From: Leifsonia aquatica H1aii
GTDB lineage: Bacteria > Actinomycetota > Actinomycetes > Actinomycetales > Microbacteriaceae
Direction of reading: 5' to 3'
DNA: 64,000 nucleotides
Assembly: GCF_000633535.1 (NCBI RefSeq)
Contig: NZ_AYMR01000004.1
Location: 1-64,000, forward strand
This document shows, one piece after another, positions 18,192 through 26,535 of this stretch (its first letter is position 1; each line of letters opens with the position of its first letter). The notes under the pieces are model-generated. The model was not told the origin of the DNA and made no database searches. It worked only from the letters and a program-made list of their open reading frames with translations. A program made the position numbers and the translations under genes.

Positions 18192-19283
18192 CTATCGTCG
18201 CTTCGGGAGGTGGTCGCGGGCGGCGCCGCGGCGCTCGGCACGGTTGGCGAACTCGGCCGCCTTCTCGCGTTCGTACAGGCGGGCCTGCTGCTTCGCGTCG
18301 TACTCGGTGTAGGCGTCGACGATGCGGCCCACCAGGGTGTGGCGCACGACGTCGTCGCTGGTCAGCTGGGCGAAGTGGATGTCGTCGACGCCCTTCAGCA
18401 CGCGCGTCACCAGCCGGAGGCCGCTCGCCGCGTTCGGCAGGTCGATCTGGGTGATGTCGCCCGTCACGACCATGCGCGAGCCGAAGCCCAGCCGGGTGAG
18501 GAACATCTTCATCTGCTCGGGTGTGGTGTTCTGCGCCTCGTCCAGGATGATGAAGGAGTCGTTGAGCGTGCGCCCCCGCATGTACGCCAGCGGGGCGACC
18601 TCGATGGTGCCCGCTGCGAGCAGCTTGGGGACCAGCTCGGGATCCATCATCTCGTTCAGGGCGTCGTAGAGCGGACGCAGATACGGGTCGATCTTGTCGG
18701 TGAGGGTGCCCGGCAGGTAGCCGAGCCGCTCGCCCGCCTCGACGGCCGGGCGGGTCAGGATGATCCGGCTGACCTCCTTGCGCTGGAGGACCTGCACGGC
18801 CTTCGCCATCGCCAGGTAGGTCTTGCCCGTGCCGGCCGGGCCGATCCCGAACACGATGGTGCTCTCGTCGATCGCGTCGACGTACTTCTTCTGGCCGAGC
18901 GTCTTCGGTCTGATCGCCTTGCCGCGCGCCGTGAGGATGGCCTGACCGAGCACGTCCGCCAGGTTCACGGTCGTGTCGGTGTCCAGGATCTTCGCCGATG
19001 TCGTCACCTCGGCCGGGCTGATGTCCTGGCCGCTGCGGACCAGTTGCAGCAGCTCCTCGATCAGCCGGCGTGCGGCCTCGACCTGCGTCGCATCACCGCT
19101 CAGGGTGATCTCGTTGCCGCGGACGTGCACGCTGACCAGGGGGTACTGCCGTTCCAGCGTGGTCAGCAGGCGGTCCTGGGGTCCCAGCAGACGGACCATC
19201 TGGACGCCGTCGACGTGCAGACGCGCCTCGGCGGCCCCGTTCGACGCGGCGCCCGCCTCGGGCATCGGTTCGCTAGTCGGCAA
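18192..19283 (-). CDS. PhoH-like ATPase
   Basis: This 363-residue PhoH-family ATPase is encoded directly upstream of ybeY, as in many bacteria. It has an N-terminal KH-like region (about 20-85), Walker A GPAGTGKT (148-155), Walker [10 protein letters not shown] and a conserved [12 protein letters not shown] segment. The likely start is a rare TTG at 19283, because GGAAGG lies about 5 nt upstream of it. The next ATG (19265) has no Shine-Dalgarno. The TTG start makes the gene overlap the HIT gene by 11 nt. RNA-related function is suggested by the KH region and ybeY neighbour. Confidence 0.92.
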   Translation of the reverse strand: MPTSEPMPEAGAASNGAAEARLHVDGVQMVRLLGPQDRLLTTLERQYPLVSVHVRGNEITLSGDATQVEAARRLIEELLQLVRSGQDISPAEVTTSAKILDTDTTVNLADVLGQAILTARGKAIRPKTLGQKKYVDAIDESTIVFGIGPAGTGKTYLAMAKAVQVLQRKEVSRIILTRPAVEAGERLGYLPGTLTDKIDPYLRPLYDALNEMMDPELVPKLLAAGTIEVAPLAYMRGRTLNDSFIILDEAQNTTPEQMKMFLTRLGFGSRMVVTGDITQIDLPNAASGLRLVTRVLKGVDDIHFAQLTSDDVVRHTLVGRIVDAYTEYDAKQQARLYEREKAAEFANRAERRGAARDHLPKRR

Positions 19284-19635
19284 GGCTTCCTTCCTCGAGC
19301 GACCCGCCGGGGCCGGCGCTCAGTACGTGGGCGTGCACATGGAATACGGTCTGTCCCGCGCCCGCACCGGTGTTGAAGACCAATCGGAAATCGCCTCCGG
19401 CTTCGGTCGCGAGCCGGTGGGCCACCGCGACCATCTCGGCCAGGAGGGCCGGATCGCCCGCTGCCAACTCCGTCACATCCCGGTACTGCTCGGTCTTGGG
19501 GACGACGAGCAGATGCACCGGAGCCTTGGGGGCGATGTCGCGGAACGCGATGATGCGCTCGCCGTCGTAGACGATGTCGGCCGGGATCTCTCCCGCGACG
19601 ATGCGCGAGAAGATCGAGGGCTGTGCGCTTTCCAT
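19273..19635 (-). CDS. HIT domain protein (histidine triad nucleotide-binding)
   Basis: This is a protein of about 120 residues with the histidine triad HVHAHV near the C-terminus (FHVHAHVLSAG) and an N-terminal SIFSRIVAGEIPADIVYD typical of HinT-like nucleoside phosphoramidases. ATG at 19635 was chosen: TAGGAT ends 7 nt before it, suggesting leaderless expression, and an AGGA also lies at SD distance. An ATG three codons upstream (19644) lies too close to that hexamer. It follows rsmE by 60 nt. Confidence 0.92.
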   Translation of the reverse strand: MESAQPSIFSRIVAGEIPADIVYDGERIIAFRDIAPKAPVHLLVVPKTEQYRDVTELAAGDPALLAEMVAVAHRLATEAGGDFRLVFNTGAGAGQTVFHVHAHVLSAGPGGSLEEGSLAD

Positions 19636-19695
19636 GACATCCATCCTATTCGCCCGCCCGGGAGGTTCGGCCAGGTCCGTGGCCGGCCACGGCGA

Positions 19696-20424
19696 CTACC
19701 AGCGCCCGAGGGCGGCGTTCAGCACGGCGAGGGCGGCCGGACCGGCGGTGGAGGTGCGCAGCACGGTGTCGCCCAGCCGCACGATCCGCCCGCCCGCCGC
19801 ACGCAGCGCGTCCAGCTCGGCAGGGGCGATTCCGCCCTCCGGGCCGACGACCAGCACCAGGTCGCGGTCGCCGGCGGTGACGGCCGTCAGAGGCGACTCC
19901 CCCGTCGGCTCCAGCACGAGGACGTCCGACTCCGTCGCCAGAGCGGCCACCTGCGCCGTGCCGGCCAACGCGCCGACCTCCGGCACCCAGGCCCGGATCG
20001 ACTGCTTCGACGCCTCGCGCACGATCGTCGCCCAGCGCTCGCGACCCTTGGCGACCTTCGCCCCCTCCCAGCGCGAGACGGACCGGGCAGCCGACCACGG
20101 GACGACCCGGTCGACGCCGAGCTCCGTCGCCGCCTGGATCGCGAGCTCGTCGCGGTCGCCCTTCGCCAGTGCCTGCACCAGGGTGATGCGCGGGGCGGGC
20201 CGCTCGGTCTGCCAGGAGGAGGCCACCTCGATGGTGAGTTCGGCGCCGGTCGCGAACAGCACCTCGCCCGAGACCAGCAGCCCTCGGCCGTTCCCGATCT
20301 GCACGGTCTGGCCCGGGCGGGTGCGGTTCACGGTCGTGGCGTGCTTGGCCTCGGCACCGGTCAGCGTCAGGAGCGCACCGGGCTCCGCCGCCTCGAGGTC
20401 CTCGCGCAGGTAGAGCGAGCTCAT
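19696..20424 (-). CDS. rsmE: 16S rRNA (uracil1498-N3)-methyltransferase RsmE
   Basis: This is a 242-residue SPOUT-class methyltransferase that modifies U1498 of 16S rRNA in the decoding region using S-adenosylmethionine. An N-terminal PUA-like RNA-binding part is followed by the knotted catalytic domain, with VGPEGGIAPAEL and the C-terminal LGDTVLRTSTAGPAAL loop that binds the cofactor. It starts 4 nt after the dnaJ stop, so it is co-transcribed in the hrcA-dnaJ-rsmE order common in actinobacteria. Confidence 0.95.
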   Translation of the reverse strand: MSSLYLREDLEAAEPGALLTLTGAEAKHATTVNRTRPGQTVQIGNGRGLLVSGEVLFATGAELTIEVASSWQTERPAPRITLVQALAKGDRDELAIQAATELGVDRVVPWSAARSVSRWEGAKVAKGRERWATIVREASKQSIRAWVPEVGALAGTAQVAALATESDVLVLEPTGESPLTAVTAGDRDLVLVVGPEGGIAPAELDALRAAGGRIVRLGDTVLRTSTAGPAALAVLNAALGRW

Positions 20425-20428
20425 CGGA

Positions 20429-21544
20429 TCAGAAGTTCAGGAACCGGTCGCGGAGCTTCGCGAACAGCCCCTGCTGGAACCGGGCGAGCGAGGGCTCCAC
20501 CGAGTGGTGGGTGGCCGCGAACTTCTTGATCAGCTCCTTCTCCTTGTGGTCGAGCTTCGTCGGAGTGACCACCTGGATGCCGACCCGCAGATCGCCGCGT
20601 CCGCTGCCGCGCAGGTGAGTGATCCCGCGGTCCTTCACGGTGACGATGTCGGCGCTCTGCGTGCCCGCCTTCAGCTCGAGGCGGATGTCCCCGTCGAGCG
20701 ACTTCACCGTCGCGGTCGTCCCGAGGATCGCGTCCGCCATCGACACCTCGAGGGTGCACAGCAGGTCGTCGCCGTCGCGGCTGAACACGTCGTGGTGCTT
20801 CACCTTGATCTCGAGGTACAGGTCGCCGTTCGGGCCGCCGGCCGGGCCGGCCTCGCCGCTGCCCGGCATCTGCAGGCGCAGACCGGTGTCGACGCCGGCG
20901 GGGATGTCCACCGGCACGGTGCGCCGGGCCCGGACGCGACCCTGACCCTGGCAGGTGACACAGGGGGTGGCGATGATCGTGCCGTAGCCGCGGCAGCTGC
21001 CGCACGGGCTGGAGGTCATGACGTTGCCGAGCAGGGAGCGCACCGAGCGCTGGAGGCTGCCGGTGCCGTGGCAGATGTCGCAGGTGACCGGCGCGGTACC
21101 GGGCTGGCAGCACGAGCCGTTGCAGGTCTCGCAGACGACGGCGGTATCCACCTCCAGCTCCCGGTGGGTGCCGAAGACGACCTCGTCGAGGTCGATCTCC
21201 ACCCGTAGCAGCGCGTCCTGTCCGCGCTCCCGGCGCGAGCGTGGTCCGCGCGAGGTCCCGCCGCCTCCTCCGCCGAAGAACGTCTCGAAGATGTCGCCGA
21301 AGCCGGCGAAGTCGCCCTGGCCTCCGCCGCCGAAACCGGTCGAGCCGCCGAGGTCGTATTGCTGGCGCTGCTGCGGATCGCTGAGCACGTCGTAGGCGTG
21401 CGTGACCAGCTTGAAGCGCTCCTGCGCTTCCGAGCTGGGGTTGACGTCCGGGTGCAGCTCGCGCGCGAGTCGGCGGTACGCCTTCTTGATCTCGTCGGTG
21501 GTGGCGTTGCGCTCAACGCCCAGGACTTCGTAGTGGTCGGCCAC
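20429..21544 (-). CDS. dnaJ: Chaperone DnaJ (type I, hrcA-linked)
   Basis: This is a 371-residue Hsp40 that stimulates DnaK ATPase. It has a J domain with HPD at residues 31-33, a Gly/Phe-rich linker (about 75-100), four zinc-finger cysteine repeats ([32 protein letters not shown]) and a C-terminal substrate-binding domain. The first repeat ends in Cys instead of the usual Gly. The start is GTG at 21544 with AAGGAA about 11 nt upstream. The gene follows hrcA by 32 nt and is expected to share the CIRCE-controlled promoter. Confidence 0.95.
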   Translation of the reverse strand: MADHYEVLGVERNATTDEIKKAYRRLARELHPDVNPSSEAQERFKLVTHAYDVLSDPQQRQQYDLGGSTGFGGGGQGDFAGFGDIFETFFGGGGGGTSRGPRSRRERGQDALLRVEIDLDEVVFGTHRELEVDTAVVCETCNGSCCQPGTAPVTCDICHGTGSLQRSVRSLLGNVMTSSPCGSCRGYGTIIATPCVTCQGQGRVRARRTVPVDIPAGVDTGLRLQMPGSGEAGPAGGPNGDLYLEIKVKHHDVFSRDGDDLLCTLEVSMADAILGTTATVKSLDGDIRLELKAGTQSADIVTVKDRGITHLRGSGRGDLRVGIQVVTPTKLDHKEKELIKKFAATHHSVEPSLARFQQGLFAKLRDRFLNF

Positions 21545-21576
21545 GTAAGGTGCGTTCCTTGTCGTTTGTCGTGTGT

Positions 21577-22596
21577 CTAGTCGCCGAGGAGGCGGGAGAG
21601 GTAGCGGGCGACCGCGCGGACCGCGGCCATGTTGCCCGAGTAGTCCATGCGGAGAGGGCCGAGCAGGCCGATCCGGGCGATGTCGGATCCGGCCGCGCTG
21701 TAACCGGTGGAGAGGATCGACGCCTCGCTGAGCCCGAGGACGGCGTTCTCGCGTCCGATGCTGACCGCGACGCCGTGCTGGTCGAGCGCCATCTCATCGA
21801 ACAGGCGCAGCAGCACCACCTGCTCCTCGATGGCTTCGAGCACCGGTGTGATCGTTCCGGGGAAGTCGGTCTCGGTGCGGACGAGGTTGGCGGCCCCGGC
21901 CATCACGAGACGCTCCTGGCGGTTTGCCGCGATCTGGTCGAGCAGGGCGCTCGCGACCGGGGAGACCAGGTCGCGGGTGCGCTCGGTCAGGGCGTTCGGC
22001 AGGTCACGCAGCCGCGCGGTCGCGTCCGGGAGGGACAAGCCCGCAGCCGCGCCGTTGATCGCCCCGCGGATCTCCGCGATCTCCGGGTCGGTCAGTTCGG
22101 AGCCGAGCTCGATCACCCGCTGCTCGACGGCGCCGGAGTCGGTGATCAGCACGCTGAGCAGACGGTGCGGGGCGAGCGACACCAGTTCGATGTGCCGGAT
22201 GCGCGAACGCGTCACCGACGGATACTGCACGAGCGCGACCTGATTGGTCAGCTGGGACAGCAGCCGCACGGTCCGTGCGAGCACGTCGTCGAGGTCGATG
22301 GACTCGCCCAGGAACGCCTCGATGGCGGTGCGCTGCGCCGGGGTGAGCGGGCGCATCTCGGAGAGGTGGTCGACGAAGAGCCGGTACCCCTTGTCCGTCG
22401 GCACACGGCCCGAGGAGGTGTGCGGCGCGGCGATCAGCTCCTCCTCCTCGAGGAGGGCCATATCGTTGCGGATGGTGGCGGCCGAGACGCCGAACGAGTG
22501 CCGCTCGACGATGCTCTTCGAGCCGACGGGCTCGCGGGAGGCGACGTAGTCCTGGACGATCACTCGCAGGACCTCGAGACTGCGCTCGGAGACCAT
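21577..22596 (-). CDS. hrcA: Heat-inducible transcription repressor HrcA
   Basis: This is a 339-residue repressor of heat-shock operons that binds CIRCE and is stabilised by GroEL. It has an N-terminal winged helix with [22 protein letters not shown] and a [14 protein letters not shown] segment, then GAF-like and dimerisation domains. The ATG at 22596 has GGGAGGG 6 nt upstream; a longer in-frame ORF would start inside the operator. A perfect CIRCE element lies 50-76 bp upstream, so the gene is autoregulated together with dnaJ. Confidence 0.97.
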   Translation of the reverse strand: MVSERSLEVLRVIVQDYVASREPVGSKSIVERHSFGVSAATIRNDMALLEEEELIAAPHTSSGRVPTDKGYRLFVDHLSEMRPLTPAQRTAIEAFLGESIDLDDVLARTVRLLSQLTNQVALVQYPSVTRSRIRHIELVSLAPHRLLSVLITDSGAVEQRVIELGSELTDPEIAEIRGAINGAAAGLSLPDATARLRDLPNALTERTRDLVSPVASALLDQIAANRQERLVMAGAANLVRTETDFPGTITPVLEAIEEQVVLLRLFDEMALDQHGVAVSIGRENAVLGLSEASILSTGYSAAGSDIARIGLLGPLRMDYSGNMAAVRAVARYLSRLLGD

Positions 22597-22645
22597 GGCA
22601 CCCTCCCGTCGACATCTGCCCGTCACCTCGTGAACGCTCCGCCAC

Positions 22646-22672
22646 TTAGCACTCAGCATTCTTGAGTGCTAA
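22646..22672. promoter_or_regulatory. CIRCE operator
   Basis: TTAGCACTC, 9 nt, GAGTGCTAA is an exact match to the CIRCE consensus bound by HrcA. It sits between hrcA (minus) and the first DUF4870 gene (plus, starting 109 bp away). Confidence 0.97.
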
Positions 22673-22677
22673 TCATA
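22672..22677 (-). promoter_or_regulatory. -10 element of hrcA-dnaJ promoter
   Basis: TATGAT on the minus strand abuts and overlaps the CIRCE by one base, which places the transcription start inside the operator. No convincing -35 hexamer is seen at 17 bp spacing. Confidence 0.6.
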
Positions 22678-22780
22678 TCGCGCGAAAGGCCCGCGCGAGT
22701 CATTGTCGGCGGGCGCGCCCGGCTGTACGGTATCGGCACCGGGTCGACTCCGTCGTATCCGATCACGAAGGGGCGAGACG

Positions 22781-23371
22781 ATGTCCGATCCGAATCAGCC
22801 AGCGGAACCCGACGGCGGCATTCCACCGCAGCAGCCCGGCGTCCCGCCGCAGCAGCCGGCCGGTCCGCCTCCCGCCGCGCCACCGGGCGGGTACAGCGCT
22901 CCGCCGGCCGGTGCTCCCCAGCAGCCGTACGGATCGCAGCAGCCGTACGCCGGGCAGCCGCCGCAGCAGCCCTACGGCGCGCAGCAGCCCTACGCCGCCC
23001 CCGCACCGGCGGCGGGCGCCCCGCTGGACGAGGCGTCCGACAAGCAGTGGGCGTCGTTCGCGCACCTCGGCGGCATCCTGTGGCTGATCCCCTCGCTCAT
23101 CATCTGGCTGGTCTTCAAGGATCGCGGGGCGCGCACGAACGTCGAGGCGAAAGAGGCGCTCAACTGGCAGATCACCTGGATCATCGTCTGGGTCGCCTCG
23201 CAGATCGTCGGCATCATCCTCGCCTTCACCGGCGTGGGCTGGCTGCTGTTCGGGCTCCTGATCCCGTGGGCGCTCTACATCGTGAACCTGGTGTTCTCCA
23301 TCCTCGGTTTCGTCAAGGTGAACTCGGGAGGCTCGTACCGCTACCCGGTGAACTTCCGCTTCATCAAGTGA
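22781..23371 (+). CDS. DUF4870 domain membrane protein with Pro/Gln-rich N-terminus
   Basis: This is a 196-residue protein. Residues 1-80 are low complexity (Pro, Gln, Gly, Ala, Tyr) with recurring QQPYG/QQPYA units. Residues 85-196 form a DUF4870 (Tic20-like) domain with three or four membrane helices; recognisable segments are WASFAHLGGILWLIPSLI, KDRGARTNVEAKEALNWQIT and the terminal YRYPVNFRFIK. The function of the family is unknown. The start is ATG at 22781 with GAAGGGG about 7 nt upstream. A paralogous DUF4870 gene follows, separated by a terminator and probably its own promoter. Confidence 0.85.
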   Translation: MSDPNQPAEPDGGIPPQQPGVPPQQPAGPPPAAPPGGYSAPPAGAPQQPYGSQQPYAGQPPQQPYGAQQPYAAPAPAAGAPLDEASDKQWASFAHLGGILWLIPSLIIWLVFKDRGARTNVEAKEALNWQITWIIVWVASQIVGIILAFTGVGWLLFGLLIPWALYIVNLVFSILGFVKVNSGGSYRYPVNFRFIK

Positions 23372-23375
23372 CGGC

Positions 23376-23396
23376 CCGGGAGCGAAAGGCTCTCGG
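23376..23396 (+). terminator. Hairpin after first DUF4870 gene
   Basis: CCGGGAGC and GCTCTCGG form an 8-bp stem with one G-T pair around the loop GAAAG, starting 5 nt after the stop codon; pyrimidine-rich CGTCTTCTC follows. Confidence 0.7.
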
Positions 23397-23490
23397 CGTC
23401 TTCTCAGATTCGGGCCATCGGCCCTAGGCTGTGTGGGTAATCGTCCGTCGATCAGCCCGGCGCGCCCGGGCTCTTTGCAAGGAGACCCCA

Positions 23491-23871
23491 ATGTCCGCAA
23501 CGCCCCCACCGCCGCCGCAGCAGCCGTACGGAGGCGCCTCTCAGCAGCTGAGCCCCGCCGACGAGAAGCTCTGGGCAACGCTCGTCCACGTCGGCGGCAT
23601 CCTCTTCGGATGGCTTCCGGCGCTGATCGGCTACCTCGTCCTCAAGGACCGCGGCCCCTTCGTCCGCACGCACACCGCCACCGCGCTGAACTTCCAGATC
23701 ACGCTGTTCATCGGCACGATCGTCGGATGGATCACGAGCTTCGTCGTCATCGGCATCTTCATCCTGATCGCCGTCTGGGTCGTGAACATCGTCTTCAGCA
23801 TCATCGCCGCCATCAAGGCGAACCGCGGTGAGTACTACACCTACCCGATCGCCATCAAGTTCGTGAGCTGA
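23491..23871 (+). CDS. DUF4870 domain membrane protein
   Basis: This is a 126-residue protein with a short Pro/Gln-rich N-terminus and a DUF4870 membrane domain (about 25-126). It ends YYTYPIAIKFVS like its upstream paralogue. The two share a LWATLVHVGGILFGWLPALI-type first helix and a KDRGPFVRTHTATALNFQI motif. The ATG has AAGGAG 8 nt upstream. TAGGCT at 23425-23430, preceded by an inverted repeat GGGCC-ATC-GGCCC, may be its -10 region. It converges on hemW, 9 bp away. Confidence 0.87.
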   Translation: MSATPPPPPQQPYGGASQQLSPADEKLWATLVHVGGILFGWLPALIGYLVLKDRGPFVRTHTATALNFQITLFIGTIVGWITSFVVIGIFILIAVWVVNIVFSIIAAIKANRGEYYTYPIAIKFVS

Positions 23872-23880
23872 CGCTCGGGT

Positions 23881-25110
23881 TCACTGCTCGGCGAGCAGCC
23901 GTCGGACGACGGCATCCGCCAGAAGCCGTCCTCGCAGGGTGAGGGTCACCCGCCCGGCGAGGGCGGCTTTTCCGTCGATCAGCCCGTCGGCGATCAGCCC
24001 GGCGACCTCGCGCCGCCCGTCCTTCGACAGCTCGGACGTCGCGATCCCCTCACGGATGCGGGTCAGGAGCAGCACCCGCTCCACCCGCCGCGTCTCGGCG
24101 CCGAGCGTCTCGCGCCCGGCCGCGGGCGATTCGCCGGCGAGCACGCGCTGGGCGTACGCGGCGGGATGCTTCACGTTCCACCAGCGCACCCCGCCCACGT
24201 GACTGTGCGCGCCGGGCCCGATGCCCCACCAGTCGTGACCGAGCCAGTACGACAGGTTGTGCCGCGAACGGTGCGCGTCGTCCCGCGCCCAGTTGCTCAC
24301 CTCGTACCAGCCGTAGCCGCCGGCGCCGAGCCGTGCGTCCGCGAGCTCGTACATGTCGGCCTGGAGGTCCTCGTCCGGCTCCGGGACCTGCCCGCTCGTG
24401 ATCTGGCGGGCGAGCTTGGTCCCCGGCTCGACGATGAGCGAATAGGCCGAGAGATGGTCGGGCGCGCAGGCGAGCGCCGTCTCCAGGCTCCGCTCCCAAT
24501 CGGCGAGGGACTCCCCCGGCGTGCCGTAGATCAGGTCGAGGCTGACCTGCAGGCCGGCCTCGCGGGCCCATTCGACGACCAGGGGGATGCGCTCCGGATC
24601 GTGGGTGCGCTCGAGCGTCGCGAGCACGTGCGGGACCGCGGACTGCATCCCGAACGAGATCCGGGTGAAACCCGCGTCGGCCAGGCGGCGCAGATCGCTC
24701 GCATCCACCGAGTCCGGGTTCGCCTCGGTGGTGACCTCCGCGTGCGGTGCGAGGCCCCAGGCGTCGCGGACCGCGCCCAGCATCGCACCGAGGTCCGCCG
24801 GCGGCAGGAGGGTCGGGGTGCCGCCACCGAGGAAGACGGTCGACACCGGCCGGGGCGGGAGCCCGCTGGCCTCGAGCGCGGCGGCCGCGAAGGCCACCTC
24901 CGCGACGGCGTGGCCGGCGTAGTCCGATTGGCTCACACCGCGCAGCTCGGTCGCGGTGTAGGTGTTGAAGTCGCAATAGCCGCAGCGCACCCGGCAGAAC
25001 GGCACGTGCAGGTAGACGCCGAAATCGCGTTCGTCGACGCCGTCGCGGGCGGAGACCGGCAGCACGCCGTCGGCGGGCGCCGGATCACCCAGCGGGAGCG
25101 CGCCCGGCAT
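23881..25110 (-). CDS. hemW: Radical SAM protein HemW (coproporphyrinogen oxidase-like, heme chaperone)
   Basis: This is a 409-residue radical SAM protein. The iron-sulfur cluster motif is HVPFCRVRCGYCDF with Cys at 39, 43 and 46. FLGGGTPTLL and EANPDS motifs of the SAM-binding barrel follow. A C-terminal HemW/HemN winged region carries HNLSYWLGHDWWGIGPGAHS. HemW proteins lack true coproporphyrinogen III oxidase activity and are thought to deliver heme. The start ATG at 25110 overlaps the upstream stop by one base (TGATG). Confidence 0.93.
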   Translation of the reverse strand: MPGALPLGDPAPADGVLPVSARDGVDERDFGVYLHVPFCRVRCGYCDFNTYTATELRGVSQSDYAGHAVAEVAFAAAALEASGLPPRPVSTVFLGGGTPTLLPPADLGAMLGAVRDAWGLAPHAEVTTEANPDSVDASDLRRLADAGFTRISFGMQSAVPHVLATLERTHDPERIPLVVEWAREAGLQVSLDLIYGTPGESLADWERSLETALACAPDHLSAYSLIVEPGTKLARQITSGQVPEPDEDLQADMYELADARLGAGGYGWYEVSNWARDDAHRSRHNLSYWLGHDWWGIGPGAHSHVGGVRWWNVKHPAAYAQRVLAGESPAAGRETLGAETRRVERVLLLTRIREGIATSELSKDGRREVAGLIADGLIDGKAALAGRVTLTLRGRLLADAVVRRLLAEQ

Positions 25111-25757
25111 CAGGCGGACCGCGCCGGCAGCAGCGCGCGCAGGTACCTGGCCGTGAAGCCGTTCTGCACCAGGCGCAGCACGGGGGCACCGAGGCGGTAG
25201 AAGGCCGTCGACGGCCGGGAGAACGCCCGCAGCACGAACCACACCGTGCCGTCCTCGTGGCGCTCGACCAGGAACGCCTCCTCGCCGCTCTCCGGGTGGC
25301 CGCGGAGCGTGCCGTAGGCGAAGCCCTTGCGATCCGGCTCGTCGATGACGTAGACGACCCGGATCGGTGCGGAGACCTTGAACGGGCCGAACGGCACCTT
25401 GAGCACGGCGGTCATGCCGTTGCGGATGAACGGCGAGCCGTCGTCGGCGAACACGTCCTCCTCCGGGCGCTGGGCGCGCATCCCCACCGGAGTGCCGTCG
25501 GCGTCGTACTCGATGCCCTCGTACTGCACGCCGGTCCCCTCCGTCACCTCGGTGACCAGGATGCCGCTTCCGCGCTGCACGCCCCAGGTCATCAACGCCG
25601 AGGCCGCCGTGTCGAACCGCTCGTCCCCCGACCCGAGCCGCATCCGCTTCTGCAGCGGCCGGTAGCCCTTGGGCGGGTAGTAGAGCAGATCCGGGGCCTG
25701 CGTTCCGCCGACGGCACCGTAGGTGACGGGCTGGTCGGTGAAAGTGGAGCGACGCAT
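25110..25757 (-). CDS. DUF1990 family protein
   Basis: This is a 215-residue DUF1990 protein with the family's YPPKGYRPLQKRMRLGSGDERF opening, a central VPFGPFKVSAPIRVVYVIDE and GTLRGHPESGEEAFLVER. The domain is assumed to be a START/SRPBCC-like ligand-binding fold of unknown function. ATG at 25757 has GGAGGATAG upstream. It overlaps hemW by one base and so is probably co-transcribed. It is divergent from the DHFR-like gene across 122 bp, in which I see no further gene. Confidence 0.85.
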   Translation of the reverse strand: MRRSTFTDQPVTYGAVGGTQAPDLLYYPPKGYRPLQKRMRLGSGDERFDTAASALMTWGVQRGSGILVTEVTEGTGVQYEGIEYDADGTPVGMRAQRPEEDVFADDGSPFIRNGMTAVLKVPFGPFKVSAPIRVVYVIDEPDRKGFAYGTLRGHPESGEEAFLVERHEDGTVWFVLRAFSRPSTAFYRLGAPVLRLVQNGFTARYLRALLPARSA

Positions 25758-25879
25758 GGTGTCTATCCTCCGCCAATCCGCGTCGGAGCGCGAACCGGAC
25801 GATCCGATCGGACTGCCGCCCCTGGCGCGATCCGACGGCCGGGACGACACTGGTGCCCACACGACCCAGGAGGAACGGC

Positions 25880-26512
25880 ATGAGCAGCATCGTGGTTCAG
25901 GAGTTCATCACGCTGGACGGCGTCATCCAGGCGCCCGGAGGTTCGACGGAGGACGACGAGCGGGGATTCCCGTACGGCGGCTGGCAGATGGACTTCGAGC
26001 AGGAGAGCGGGCAGCAGCCGGGTGACGGATCGCCGGACGACGACGTCATCGTCGAATGGGAGAAGCGGACGGAGGCGCTGCTGCTCGGGCGGCGCACGTA
26101 TGAGATCTGGGCGCAGGCGTGGGGCGTCTGGCCCGAGGACGCACCCGGCCTGCAAGGCGAGTTCACCCGGCGCTACAACCGCGTGCCGAAGTACGTGGCG
26201 TCGCGCACCCTCACCGAGGTCGGCTGGAAGAACTCGCAGCTGCTCGGCGACGACGTGCCGGCCGCGGTGGCCGCGCTCCGTGCACAGCCGGGCGGGGAGA
26301 TCCGCGTCTGGGGCAGTGCGGACCTCGTCCAGACCCTCGGCGCGCACGACCTGGTCGACGAGTACCGGCTCGTCGTCTACCCGCTCGTTCTGGGCACGGG
26401 CAAGAAACTCTTCGCGGAGGGGTTCCCCCGTACCCGGCTCGCACTGGTCGAATCCCGCGCGCTCGCGTCCGGCCTGCTGGTGAACGTGTACCGGCGCGCG
26501 AGCGACGGCTGA
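25880..26512 (+). CDS. Dihydrofolate reductase-like (RibD C-terminal domain) protein
   Basis: This is a 210-residue protein of the RibD_C/DHFR-like family, a NADPH-dependent reductase fold. Motifs seen are IVVQEFITLDGVIQAPGG at the N-terminus, LLLGRRTYEIWAQAW in the nucleotide-binding region, GGEIRVWGSADLVQTL and VDEYRLVVYPLVLGTGKKLF. It is neither canonical FolA nor RibD and is usually annotated as a dihydrofolate reductase family protein; the substrate is unknown. ATG at 25880 has a strong AGGAGGAAC upstream. It converges on lepA with a 23-bp gap. Confidence 0.9.
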   Translation: MSSIVVQEFITLDGVIQAPGGSTEDDERGFPYGGWQMDFEQESGQQPGDGSPDDDVIVEWEKRTEALLLGRRTYEIWAQAWGVWPEDAPGLQGEFTRRYNRVPKYVASRTLTEVGWKNSQLLGDDVPAAVAALRAQPGGEIRVWGSADLVQTLGAHDLVDEYRLVVYPLVLGTGKKLFAEGFPRTRLALVESRALASGLLVNVYRRASDG

Positions 26513-26535
26513 GCGTTCCTCGCTCCTTCTTGGTG

